This document shows positions 52,640 to 62,520 of a DNA stretch of 64,000 nt, one piece after another. Positions within the stretch are counted from its first letter, which is position 1; every line of letters begins with the position of its first letter. Both the position numbers and the translations under genes were made by a program. This stretch comes from Prorocentrum cordatum. Taxonomy: Eukaryota; Sar; Dinophyceae; Prorocentrales; Prorocentraceae. A model generated the notes under the pieces. The model worked only from the letters and a program-made list of their open reading frames with translations. It had not been told where the DNA came from and did not search any database. The stretch spans positions 39,994 to 103,993 of the forward strand of contig CAUYUJ010021696.1 in NCBI GenBank assembly GCA_963575745.1, written 5' to 3'.

Positions 52640-53345
52640 CCACAACCACAACCACAACCACAACAACAACACCACCACCAACAATAACAACAACAATAAC
52701 AACCGCTCCCGCCTGATGCTTCCTCACAATGGATTCCCAAATCGCTCGCTCGCGTGGGACTTCTTTCCAATGTATACAGAAATCGCGCTCTCTCGTGGGA
52801 CTTCCTCGCAATGTATTCAGACACCGCGCTCTCGACACTCAGGAATCACATTCTCACTTCGGCTTATCTCACGAGTACTTGGGAATCGCGCTTTCGCTCG
52901 AGAATTCTTCGCGACTCATGCAGGACGCACGCTTCAGCAACCCGCCTACTCGACCTGGGCCCGCCTTCCCGACCCGCCTGTTAGGGTCTACCCGCCCAGT
53001 CTGCCAGTCTGGTACTGCCACGCGCTTTCTGCTCCTAGCCCCCTCTCCTGCTACTCTCTCCCGTGCTCCATTCCCCTCCCTCCCCCTTGTCCCTTTCTTC
53101 CATGTGTCCTCTCTTCCTCTGCCGTAGGGGCTGCATGAAATACACGTTGCAGGTAAGAAAGATGATAGACCCCCAGGAGGGCACGATCGAAAACGAAGAA
53201 GGCGGGCATCGAGGGTTTAGGATATACATGTTGAATGGCACGCGAGCGTATATGAGCGAACAGTCTTAAAATGCTTGTTGTTGTTGATGTTGCTGTTGGT
53301 GATGATGATGTTGATGTTGTTGGTGTTGTTGGTGTTGTTGGTGTT
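51660..53345. mobile_element. large imperfect palindrome (CAA-repeat family copies A, B, C)
   Basis: Left arm about 51,816-52,415 faces right arm about 52,700-53,345. Clear matching blocks include CTTCAGCAACCCGCCT, CGACCCGCCTGTTAGGGTCT, CTTTCTGCTCCTAGCCCCC, CGTGCTCCATTC and TAGGGGCTGCAT, read on opposite strands. Outer ends are (CAA)n on the left and (TTG)n on the right; inner (TTG)n at 52,412-52,435 and (CAA)n at 52,600-52,700. A head module (CCCCCCC, TTTCTG.GAAAG, GGCCCCCAG.TTAC) precedes CAA runs at 51,670-51,810 (plus) and 52,436-52,560 (minus). No credible coding frame. Arms look about 80% identical by eye. Confidence 0.85.
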
Positions 53346-53353
53346 GTTGGTGA

Positions 53354-53402
53354 TTGACACGTGACCTAGTCGCCCGGCCTCCCAGCAACCAGCAACCAGC
53401 AA
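53354..53402 (+). repeat. left boundary inverted repeat of the satellite block
   Basis: The 23 bp at 53,354-53,376 (containing CACGTGACCTAGTCGCCCG) recur exactly, inverted, at 56,465-56,487. Next to it, CCAGCAACCAGCAACCAGCA at about 53,383-53,402 has an inverted partner near 56,367-56,388. Confidence 0.9.
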
Positions 53403-53409
53403 CCGAAGT

Positions 53410-54520
53410 TTCATTTCGGCGCACCCCTCTCAAGGACCGTGGCCCTCGCGCCACAGGGAGCTCCACCGAAGGTTCATTTCAGAACACCTCTCTCGGGGAT
53501 CGTGGCCTTGGCCCCACAAGGAGCTCCACCGAAGCTTCATTTCGGCACACCCTTGTCCAAGATCGCGGCCCTGGCCCCCAAGGGAGCTCCACCGAAGTTT
53601 CATGTCTGCACGCCCTTCTCAAGGATCGTGGCCCTGGCCCCGCAGGGAGCTCCAGACTCCTCTCGAGGATCTTGGCCCTGGCCCCCAAGGGAGCTCCACC
53701 GAAGGTTCATCTCAGCACACCCCTCTCGAGGATCGTGGCCTTGGCCTCACAGGGAGCTTCACCGAAGGTTCATTTCAGCACACCCCTCTCGGTAATCGTG
53801 GCCCTGGCCTCACAGGGAGCTCCACCGAAGCTTCATTTCGGTGCACCCATCTCGGGGACCGTGGCCCTGGCCCCACAAGGAGCTCCACCGAAGCTTCATT
53901 TCGGTACACCCCTCTCGAGGATCGTGGCCGTGGCCCGACAGGGAGCTCCACCGAGGGTTCATTTCGGCACACCCTTCTCGAGGATCGTGGCCCTGGCCCT
54001 ACAGGGAGTTCCACCGAAGGTTCATTTCAGCACACCCCTCTCGAGGATCGTGGCCTTGGCCCCCAAGGGAGCTCTACCGAAGGTTCTTTTCGGCACACCC
54101 CTCTCGAGGATCGTGGCCCTGGCCTCACAGAGGACTCCTCCTAAGTTTTTGTTCGGCACAACCCTCAAGGAGGATCGTGGCCCTGGCCCTACAGGGGGCT
54201 CCACCGAATCGTCATTTCGGCATACCCCTCTCGAGGATCGTGGCCTTGGCCCGACAGGGAGCTCCACCGAAGGTTCATTTCGGCACACCCCTCTCGAGGA
54301 TAGCGGCACTGGCCGCACAGGGAGCTCCACCGAAGGTCCATTTCGACACACCCCTCCTGAGGACCGGGGCCCTGGCCGCGCAGGGAGCTCCACACCCCTC
54401 ACGGGGATCGTGGCCCTGGCCCCACAGGGGGCTCCACCGAATCGTCATTTCAGCAGACCCCTCTCGAGGATTGTGGCCTTGGCCTCACGGGGAGCTCCAC
54501 CGAAGGTTCATTTCGGCTAC
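53410..54520 (+). repeat. 63-bp tandem repeat, about 17 units
   Basis: Unit: GATCGTGGCCCTGGCCCCAC, AGGGAGCTCCACCGAAGG, TTCATTTCGGCACACCCC, TCTCGAG. Steps of 63 bp hold through most of the array, with two truncated units (near 53,655 and 54,390). Because 63 is a multiple of three, a 442-codon plus frame crosses it, but a shortened unit switches the reading phase from DRGPGP..SSTEGSF to IVALAPQGAPPKVHF, so no single peptide is kept. Confidence 0.95.
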
Positions 54521-54524
54521 ACGA

Positions 54525-56250
54525 TTCCTATACAATCCCTGTACGAGTACCATGGGATATTATGGGATCGCATGGGCCTCCTATACAATCCCCATACGAT
54601 TCACGTGGGATCCTATAGGGCCGTATGGGATTCCTTTACAATCCCAATGCGGCTCCTATTGGATTGTATACGATTCACATAGGACCCTGTAGGATCGCAT
54701 GGGGTTCTTTTACGATCCCCATGGATTCGTACAGGATGCTGTAGAATCGCATGGGTTTCCTTTACAATCCCTATACGATGTCGGTAGGCCTCTATAGGAC
54801 CGCCTGGGATCCCCATAGGATCCCTACACGATTCCTATAGGATCTTACAGGGTCGCATGGGATCCCGGGACTATCCACAGACGGTTCCTATAGGACCCTA
54901 AAGGATCGCATTGGATTATTATGCACTCCCTTGAAGTACCCCTATAGGACCCTATAGGATCGCATGGGATTCCTACACAATCCCTATCGGATCCCTATAG
55001 GACCCGATCGGATCGCATCGGATTCTTATACAATACCTATAGGAGCCCTGTAGGAACCCATCGGATCGCATTGGATTCCTATACAATCCGTATACGATTC
55101 CGATAGGATCCTACAGGGCCGCATGGGTTTCTTTTACATTCCCTATACGATTTCTATAGGACCCTCTTGGATGGCATGGGATCTTCATAGAATCCCCACA
55201 GGATCCTATAGGATCTTGCAGGGTCGCATGGGATTCCTTTAGAATCCCTATACGATTTCTATAGGATCCTACAGGATTGCATGGGATCCCTGTAGAATTC
55301 CCACAGCTTCCTGTAGGATCCCTATAGGACCCTATGGGATCCCTATAGGATCCCCGCAGGATCCTCCTAGGATCCCTATCGGATCACATGGGATTCCCAT
55401 ACAATCCCAATACGATTCCATTGGATCCTACAGGATCGCATGGGATGCGTATAGAATCCCCGGAGGATCCGATACTGTCCTTTTGGATCTTATCGTATCG
55501 CATGGGATCCCGATCGGGTCTTTATAGAATCCTATAGAATCGCATGGGGTTCTACACAATTGTTACAGGATTCCTATTGGATCCTACAGGATCGCACGGG
55601 ATTCTCAATACAGTCCCCATACGATTCTTATAGGATCCTACGGGATCGTATTGGATCTTGACAGAATCCCAACATGATCCGATAGGATCACATAGGACCC
55701 TATAGGATCGCATAGGGGCCCCATAGGACCCCCATGGGATCATATAGGAACGCATGGGGTTCCCATACAAGTCCTATCGGATCTTTATAGGACCCGATAG
55801 AATCGCATGGGATTCCTTTACAATCCTTATACGAGTCCTACATGATCCTGCAGGGTCGCATGGGATCCCCGAACAATCACCATATGATTCCTATAAGATC
55901 CTACAGGATTGCATGGGATCCTCATAGAATTCCCACAGGATCCTGTAGGATCCCTATAGGGTCTCATGGGGTTCCTACACAATCCCTATAGGCTCCTGTA
56001 GGATCGTATAGGATTCCTATGCAATCCCTTTAGGATTCCTATAGGATCCTACAGGGTCGCATGGCATTCCTATACAATCCCCATGGGATCCCCATAGGAT
56101 CCTACAGGATCGCATGGGATCCCTATAGAATCCCCGCAGCATCCCCATATGATCCCTATAGGACCCTAAAAGACCGCATCGGATCCCTATATGATCCCCA
56201 TAGGGCCCTATAGGACCCCGATTGGATTCATTATATAGGATCATGTAGGA
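54525..56250 (+). repeat. 53-bp tandem repeat, about 32 units
   Basis: Unit: GGATCGCATGGGATTCCTA, CACAATCCCTATCGGATCCC, TATAGGACCC. Exact 53-bp steps are visible at about 54,958, 55,011 and 55,064. It is rich in the palindrome TATAGGATCCTATA and in GATC. Begins directly at the end of the 63-bp array. No coding capacity. Confidence 0.95.
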
Positions 56251-56339
56251 GCCGATAGATTCCGGAGCTTCGCTGGTGCAGACATGGATGGAAACATTGC
56301 ATGAAGGAGGAGCTCACACCCTTAAGCAAGCGAAGTTAC

Positions 56340-56487
56340 AGTGGAGCGAGGAATCGAACCCAAGGTTGTTGGTTGCTGGATGCCGGGGGAGGGGGGTGCT
56401 TACCCCGGGGGGCAAGGTCGCGGGTTGTCCTTAAGGACAAGCATTGACCAAGTTTCCTGGTGAACGGGCGACTAGGTCACGTGTCAA
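56340..56487 (-). repeat. right boundary of the satellite block with a tRNA-like B-box word
   Basis: Carries the inverted 23-bp boundary sequence (56,465-56,487), a perfect 16-bp palindrome TTGTCCTTAAGGACAA at 56,425-56,440, and on the minus strand GGGTTCGATTCC at about 56,351-56,362, which matches the tRNA B-box consensus. No matching acceptor stem or A-box at the right distance is visible, so I do not call a tRNA; a tRNA-derived repeat end is possible. Confidence 0.6.
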
Positions 56488-56605
56488 CCTTGTTGTTGGT
56501 GTGCGGGTTGTTGCTGGTGTTGTTAATGTGAATGGTAAGTTTGTTGTTGCTGTTACTGATGTTGCTGTTGTTTTGCCGTTGCTGCTGTTGTTGTGTTGTT
56601 GAATT
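56488..56605 (+). repeat. TTG-rich stretch
   Basis: GTTGTTGGTG, GTTGCTG and related words, like the TTG array outside the left boundary (53,275-53,352). Confidence 0.8.
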
Positions 56606-56617
56606 ATATTGAAACGA

Positions 56618-56965
56618 ACTGTTGTTGATCCCCCCTCCCCGGTGACCATTATTGCAGATTTCAAGTAACGTGTTTCCCCCAGGGCACGCACCTTTTTTTT
56701 ACCAGGGAAGCCGTTGTGTCACCAAGCTGTGTTGTTGGCCTCCGGTTTACAACAACAGCGGCTCCCGCCTGATACTTCCGCACAGTGCATTCCCAAATTG
56801 CGTCTTGCGTTCTCGCGCAGGACTTCCTCACAATTGATGCGGGAATCGCGATCTCTCGTGGGACTTCCTCGCAATTGAGTCAGACGCCGCGCTCTCGACA
56901 CTCAGAAATCACGCTGTCGCTCTGGTCCTCCTCGTGATTTTCTTGGGAACCGTGCTATCGCTCGA
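56618..56965 (+). mobile_element. CAA-repeat family, copy D (truncated)
   Basis: Head GTTGATCCCCCCTCCCC, TTTTTTTTACCAGGGAAG, GGCCTCCGGTTTACAACAAC, then body GGCTCCCGCCTGATACTTCC, TCTCGTGGGACTTCCTCGCA, GACGCCGCGCTCTCGACACT, matching copy C (52,705-52,905) in the same orientation. It ends near 56,965 where the GC-rich coding candidate begins. Confidence 0.85.
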
Positions 56966-57129
56966 GCTCCCCGCGTGCCGAGGCGCCCGCGTCGGGCCCT
57001 CACAAGGGCCAGCGGCGGCGACGGAGGCTGCGAAAGCAGGAGGCGGGGCCAGGGGCCGCCCCGGTTGGCCGTGGCATCCCCGCAGTGGGCAGGGGCGCAG
57101 GGGCGCCCCGCCACCCCCCCTTCGGCCGT

Positions 57130-57830
57130 CGCGGCCCTTGCCCCGCCGGGCCAGCGGTCCCGGGCAAGCGGGGCGACGAGGAAATGCCAGGCCAGGTTGG
57201 GCCAGCACAGCGACCTATAGGGCCGGAAGGCGTGCGGCGGGCAGCGGCAGGTGACGGAGGAGCTCGCGCAGCCCGGAGGGGCGAGGGCGGGCGCGGACGG
57301 GGCGCACAGCAGCGAGAGCGCCCGCTGGAGGCGACAGCGGTGCACCGCCAGGAAGCGGCGAGCGCCGCGCGGCGGAGCACCTGGCGGAGGCGGAGCCCAG
57401 GAGCTCAGCCTGGCCCGAGCCCTGGGCGGAGTCGCGGCCAGCGTGGCCGCGGCGGCAGCGGCCGCCTCGCGGGCGGCCGCGGGCTCCGGTGCACCGCGAG
57501 AGGAGCAGGAGGGCGAGCCCTGCGTTGTGGCGCAGGGCGGCGCAGAGGCGGGCGGCGAGGCGCGGCCAGGCCCTGGGGTGCGGCTGCACGTGGTGGAGGA
57601 ACGCCACCAGGTGCGCGGCGTGCGTGGTGCGCGGCGTGCGTGGTGCGCGGCGCCTGCGGCACGAGGCGCGCACCAAAAGGGCTGGCCAGAGCGTCCCTGG
57701 GAGAGCGGAGAGGCGCACGGCGGCCGAGGAGGACGAGCGTACACGACGGCCGCGCTCAGCGGGAGAGGGCTGCAGCCGACGACCGAGAGGCCGCTGACAT
57801 GAGGTAAGCCTTGTCGGAGCGCGAGGTGGC
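57130..57830 (-). CDS. minus-strand multi-exon candidate, unknown protein
   Basis: Two segments on the minus strand have strongly G/C-biased third codon positions and plausible peptides, in different frames. Segment 1, about 57,760-57,490, reads SSAAVRLSALPGTLWPALLV then HLVAFLHHVQPHPRAWPRL and AARLCAALRHNAGLALLLLS. Segment 2, about 57,395-57,140, reads RFLAVHRCRLQRALSLLCAP, CRCPPHAFRPYRSLCWPNL, AWHFLVAPLARDRWPGG. The frame change between them (57,490-57,395) would fit an intron or a frameshift. Leu/Ala-rich helices in segment 1 recall helical-repeat proteins, but I recognise no family. Plus-strand frames are also open, as expected at this GC content. No TCC tract interrupts the region, unlike most long open frames here. 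Confidence 0.4.
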
Positions 57831-57839
57831 GGCCGCACG

Positions 57840-58125
57840 TCTGTGCCGTAGGGCCACGTGTGCGCTGCAGCCTGGGAAGCTGCAGTCGGGCGCCACGGCG
57901 CCAGGCAAGGGGGCTGGGCTGGTGCGGCCCCCCGCTTGCTGCAACCGTGGCACTAACAGTGCATGCGCGTGGCCTCGTTTTGCCGTGGGCGTGCCCGGCG
58001 GTAAGAGAGGCTGCCAGGGCGAATGTCGTTATATTGAGAGCGTTCCGTGGGGCGCTAGGGGTTGTTGCGGCAGCCTTCGCCGTTCGCTCGCTGGCAGTGA
58101 CAGAGCGCGTGGGAAGGTCGCAAAC
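57840..58125. other. GC-rich unassigned stretch
   Basis: Lies upstream of the minus-strand candidate and could hold its 5' part or promoter. No recognisable signal. Confidence 0.4.
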
Positions 58126-58129
58126 GAAG

Positions 58130-58256
58130 CACTCAGACCACACGCAGTCGAATCCATTGGCACTCAGACTCGCCATCGCTCAGACTCACCTGCACTCAGA
58201 CCTGCTTGCACTCAGACCCGCTCGCGCTCAGACCCACCACACTCAGACCCCTCACG
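58130..58256 (-). repeat. 16-bp minisatellite, same family as 25.1 kb
   Basis: CACTCAGAC.C.C.CG units; on the minus strand they read GGGTCTGAGTG.GAGCGGGT, the word family of 25,105-25,610, in the opposite orientation 33 kb away. Confidence 0.8.
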
Positions 58257-58834
58257 TTAAGATACGCGCGATGCGTATGTCGCACGTGGCACTGGAGCGT
58301 CCCAAGGGGGGGCGCGCCAGGGGTGTTGCACTGCCCCGTTCGCAGCCAGAGCGCGGGGGCGTCTCAAGCGTAACGTTGGTTTGGGCACCCCCGACCCTTC
58401 TCCTCCCAAAGCCCCACAATCCCCACGATGTAGCAGGCAGGTCACTCGGGGTCCCCAGAGGGGGAGCCGCGAGGAAGCGCTCGGTCGCCACAGGCTAGGA
58501 CGCCCCCGTTGAGACACCCACGGCGGGACGTACCAGGAAATGAGGTACACATGTGGGGAGCTCCGCTTCGAATGGCTTCCATTCTCCTCCCTCTCTGTTT
58601 CGCTCCTCCTCGACGTCTTGGCGCCAACTTGTCGGTCGCGCTGCGTGGTTCCAGCTGCGACCGCTCAGGTTGCCACTGCTATGCCCGTCGCGATGCGGCG
58701 TGTCTGGTCTCCGATTGGCGGGGCACGTGCTCTGTTGGGCTCGCTTGTCCGTGAATCGCGCGATTGGGATAGCAACCTTGATGAAACAGCAGCATTCTAC
58801 CTCATCGATGCACGGGCCGCACCCAAATACAGAC

Positions 58835-59160
58835 CGATGCAGCAGCGGTTGCGTGCGGCGGCGTTCAGAGTTCGCTTGCCGCGCCACTCATGCTGGAGGG
58901 GGGAGCAGCCGCCCTCGGCGGCCCGTCTGCATGTTGACGCCCTCCTCCGCTGTGTCCGAAGACCGCACACGCGTGCCAATCCGCGCCGGGTCCTCCTCCT
59001 CCTCCTCCTCCTCCTCCTCGTCCTCCTCCTCCTCCTCCTCCTCCTCCTCCTCCTCCTCCTCCTCCTCCTGGTCGGGGCCCAGAGGTCGCAGCGGCAGCGT
59101 TGTCTCCCCGCTTGCGCCGTGATCTCCCGACCGCCAGTCTGCCTCTCGGCCGTCCCCTTC
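58835..59160. repeat. dispersed repeat DR4, copy 2, interrupted by TCC
   Basis: Same block order as 49,140-49,375 (GCAGCGGTTGCGTGCGGC, CATGTTGACGCCC, CGCACACGCGTGCCAATCC, GGTCGGGGC, GGTCGCAG, GCGCCGTGATCTCCCGACC, GTCTGCC), but 58,993-59,069 is a (TCC)n tract in place of about 20 bp of copy 1. Confidence 0.8.
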
Positions 59161-59309
59161 CGAGGCGGGGACGTACCCACAACTTCGGCAAGCGGCCGAC
59201 AAGGCTCTGCTCGGCCCCCCGGGGGGCCAAGACATGCCCCTACCCGCCGCCCGCTGGGATGCCAGGCGTCGCGTCCCCAGGCAGCGGATCTGCATGTGCT
59301 CCCGCGTCG

Positions 59310-59450
59310 CACCTCCTCCTCCTCCTCCTCCTCCTCCTCCTCCTCCTCCTCCTCCTCCTCCTCCTCCTCCTCCTCCCCCCCTCCTCCTCCTCCTCCTCCT
59401 CCTCCTCCTCCTCCTCCTCCTTCTCCTCCTCCTCCTCCTCCCTTTCCCGC
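59310..59450 (+). repeat. TCC pyrimidine tract
   Basis: (CTC)n of about 65 bp, CCCCC, then (TCC)n to 59,448. Confidence 0.95.
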
Positions 59451-59659
59451 CCCACTTGTCCGGCGCGCCCGTCGCCCCTCGCCGCATCGACCGGGAGCCC
59501 GGAGGACCGGCGGAGGGCACCCGCCGGGGCTCGGGATGAGGACGGGGGGGCGGGTCTTGCCGGCGGCCGGGCGCGCCGCAAGTCTTCGCCTGGATGCTCT
59601 TCGGGTGCCTCGCGGCAGCGTCCGCCGGGCTGGTGTACGGCAGCTTCACGTCGGGGCCT

Positions 59660-60070
59660 CAGCTGGGGGGAGGGGGGTGGGCCACGGGAGGAGGGGGGAG
59701 GGGAGGCTGATGTGGGGGGGGGGGGAGCGACAAGGAGGGCTGGGGGGGTGGGTGCCGGGGAAAAGGCGGGTGTCGGGAGGAGGGGTGGGGGGGGAGAGAG
59801 AGGCGGGGAGGAGATGAGGGGGGGGAGGGGATCGAAGGGGAAGCATGGGAGGGTGGGGGAGGAAAAAGAACATGAGGGGGAAGGAGAAGGCGTACGTGGG
59901 AGGAGGAGGAGGAGGAGGAGGAGGAGGAGGAGGAGGCGGAGGAGGAGGAGGAGGAGAGGAGAGGAGGAGGAGGATCAATGTTGATTAGGGAAGAAGGAGG
60001 AATGGGGGCAAGGGGAGCAGGCCGAGGAAAGGAGAAGGGAAGAGGGAGGGGGAAGGGGAGGGGTAAGAGG
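59660..60070 (+). repeat. G-rich and GGA tract
   Basis: Runs of GGGGGAGGGGGG and GGGAGGAGG from 59,660, (GGA)n at 59,897-59,980, and AGGGGAAGGGG to 60,070. Nearly all purine on the plus strand for about 400 bp. Confidence 0.9.
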
Positions 60071-60825
60071 AGGGCACGAGCTTGACGCCTGCGCCCAGCA
60101 ACGGCCCTCCTCTGCACGAAAACGCCTCTCAGTTCAGTGTGGGTTTCAAGGGGTATTTGCTGGCATGCTGATGTTACTGCAGATGTTCATGTACATGTAA
60201 GCGTGTCCTGTATTGCGACAACCTCACAGCCGGTGCCGCCGACCCTAAAGGCGTGACCTCCTCCGGGACGACCCCCTCCCCGGGACCCGCCAGGACCGCA
60301 GGGGGGGCGGTACTCTGACCTGGGACCCTCCCCCAATGAGCCAGGGAACACCCCCCCGCACTGACCCGGGACCCCTTCCCCCCCTCCTGGCAGGAAAGAG
60401 ATCGTGGGAAAGGACTCGACTTGATTACCATGTTCCTTCTTTCTGTTCCTCAATTTTTTGGGCACCACGACGACGACGACGACGACTCAAACTGAAAAGC
60501 GTCTGACACACGCCGAGTGGTCGGATATAAACGTGTTTTGAATGTATGTGTTCATTGTTATTGTTCCTTGTGTTTCCCTCCTCCATCCCCCCATCAGCGG
60601 TCTTCAAAGTGGAAGGCCATCTGAAGGGGTCCACTCACCTGCAGGCGGGGGGGCAGGGAGTCAACTGTCACGTCCCCAGAGGAAACAAACGGTCCAAGCG
60701 GAGTGGCTACGTTGTTTGTCTCCCAACTGACACGCACCGCCCTCGTGGATGCCGCTTATTTCCTTAATATTCCTTGTGATTGGGCCGTCGTCTTGAATGC
60801 AGCACTGATTTGTCATCACTTCAGT
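60071..60825. other. unassigned stretch
   Basis: Contains two parallel phrases around 60,250-60,370 (CCGGGACCCGCCAGG and CTGACC.GGGACCC) and (GAC)n at 60,464-60,486. No gene. Confidence 0.45.
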
Positions 60826-60829
60826 TCCT

Positions 60830-61320
60830 CGTCCTGCATCATACGTTTGCCTTTTGTTTTCTGGGGCGTCCAGCGGCGTGACGCTTTTCACACAAGTATC
60901 CAAACGATGCGAAAAGCGTCACACCTCCCCTCCCCTGGGTGCTGCCAAACGAACCAATTGTCTTCACTTCCCTGCGCTTCTTGGGCGGGGGGAGGGGGTC
61001 GCCTCACTCGTGGATCCGCATCGGAGCTCGCTGTCCTGGGTGCTGACAAGCGCGCAGCGGTCTCCGCTTTCCTGCGCCCCTGGCGAGGTCAAGCGGGGTG
61101 ACGCCGTGCGCCGATCCCACCGGGAACTTGCCCTCTTGGGTGGCGCCAGACGCGCAAGCGTCACCACTTGCCCACTCCCTTGTGCGGTCCAGCGGGCTTG
61201 CATCGTAAGATGTCTTGAGCATACCCTCGTGGTTGCTACCTCGCGCGCCGGTGCCCCCACCATCCTGCGCTCCTGGGAAGTCCAGCGCAGCGATGGCGTA
61301 CGCAGGCCGCTTCCTTTCCC
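60830..61320 (+). repeat. degenerate tandem repeat, unit about 103 bp
   Basis: GTCCAGCGGCGTGACGC-like words recur at about 60,869, 60,973 (degraded), 61,085, 61,188 and 61,280, each preceded by CCTGCGC.C.TGGG and followed by a (C/G)TCCC.TGGGTG.TG box. Diverged, about five units. Confidence 0.6.
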
Positions 61321-61324
61321 ATCA

Positions 61325-62290
61325 TTCCCTCCACCCCTCTCCCTGCCCCCAGTCTCCTTTTTTCTTACCCTCCGTATCAAGCGTATTACGTTGGGGGTAC
61401 ACGCGGTTGCGTCCCAAGGATAAGCATAAACGTCAGTGCGAATATCATAAGCGACGTTCGGTTAAGGTTCGGCGTTTCATTTCCGCCTCTCCTACTCTCA
61501 CGTTCTCCTCATCTTGGCCGAATATCCTCGCGAATAGAGTGTTCGCAAGCGGTCGTGGTGGCAGGTGCGCAAGTCCGTCATCGGTGCGTTACCATGTTGC
61601 TTACTTATCGGAATCCCGCCAACGTTTTAGAAACATATGGAGGATATGTTGCACATCCACCGTCGCACCCTCCTATGGACTTGGCTTGCTTCTGGAGCAG
61701 GAAGCATGAATCGCACATTGCCCTTGCGAGCCCTAAGGTCATGGCCAACTCATGACCAAGTAACATCACTGTCGGTGCGCCCATGCCTGGTTTGCATTGT
61801 ACGCGAGCCAACAAGCCGTATCTATAGAGATCATGTACCGGCTGCTTCGTGCACCTGCCACCATTACCACAACCACATCCGCACCTGAATTTCCCTTGTG
61901 GCAGCGCTTGCGCGCATAAGCGAAAACGTATCTGACATTGTCCGTGTGTGTGCTGCAGATTTGGGCAACCACGCTGCTGCCCACTCTTCGCGCTCCAGCT
62001 CCTGCTGTTCTGGCACGGACCCTCACTAGAAGTAGTACAGTTGAGTGTTTCAATTGTGACTACTAGCGCGTGGGCTGCCGATTGGCCATCTGCGCTGCAA
62101 AGGCATAGCCCCCTCAAGCTTGACACCGTCACACGAACACATACTACCAGTACGGATGTAAGTGCCATGCAGGGCAAACTGCGAAAACGTACATCTATCG
62201 TTCTCTCTCTCTCTCTCTATCTCTTCCTCTGCCCCTGCCAGTGCAGCCGCTTGCATCTACACACGCCTGCATGAATACTCACAATCCTGC
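61325..62290. other. lower-GC unassigned stretch
   Basis: Few open frames. A CT run lies at 62,200-62,222. The minus strand is open for 190 codons from 62,177 without recognisable motifs. Confidence 0.45.
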
Positions 62291-62379
62291 TGCTGCAGTA
62301 GTCCTTGCATTCGCATGTTCACCCACAACGCCCTATCTCCTTCTCCTGCGCTCGACCCGGGCCCAAGCAGCAGCGCAGG

Positions 62380-62520
62380 AGCAGGACGAGCATCGGCGCC
62401 GGCAGCAGAGGCAGAAGCGGGAGGACGGGGGGGCAAGGCCTTGGCACCAGCACCAGCACCAGCACCGGCAGCAGCCGCAGCAGCCGAGGCAGCAGCAGCA
62501 GCAGGACCTCCCGACTCCTC
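62380..62520 (+). repeat. CAGCAC / GCAGCAGC short repeats
   Basis: (CACCAG)n, GGCAGCAGCCGCAGCAGCC and (GCA)n; Ala/Gly-rich on the minus strand. Leads into the terminal TCC array. Confidence 0.85.

Noticed and set aside
53354-54682. 442-codon frame across the 63-bp repeats as a repeat protein
   Set aside because: The unit length keeps the frame open by arithmetic, but truncated units switch the translated phase, so one peptide repeat is not maintained.
56345-56365. tRNA gene on the minus strand from the GGGTTCGATTCC word
   Set aside because: No acceptor-stem partner, the T-stem pairs poorly, and the nearest A-box-like word is too far away (about 110 bases).
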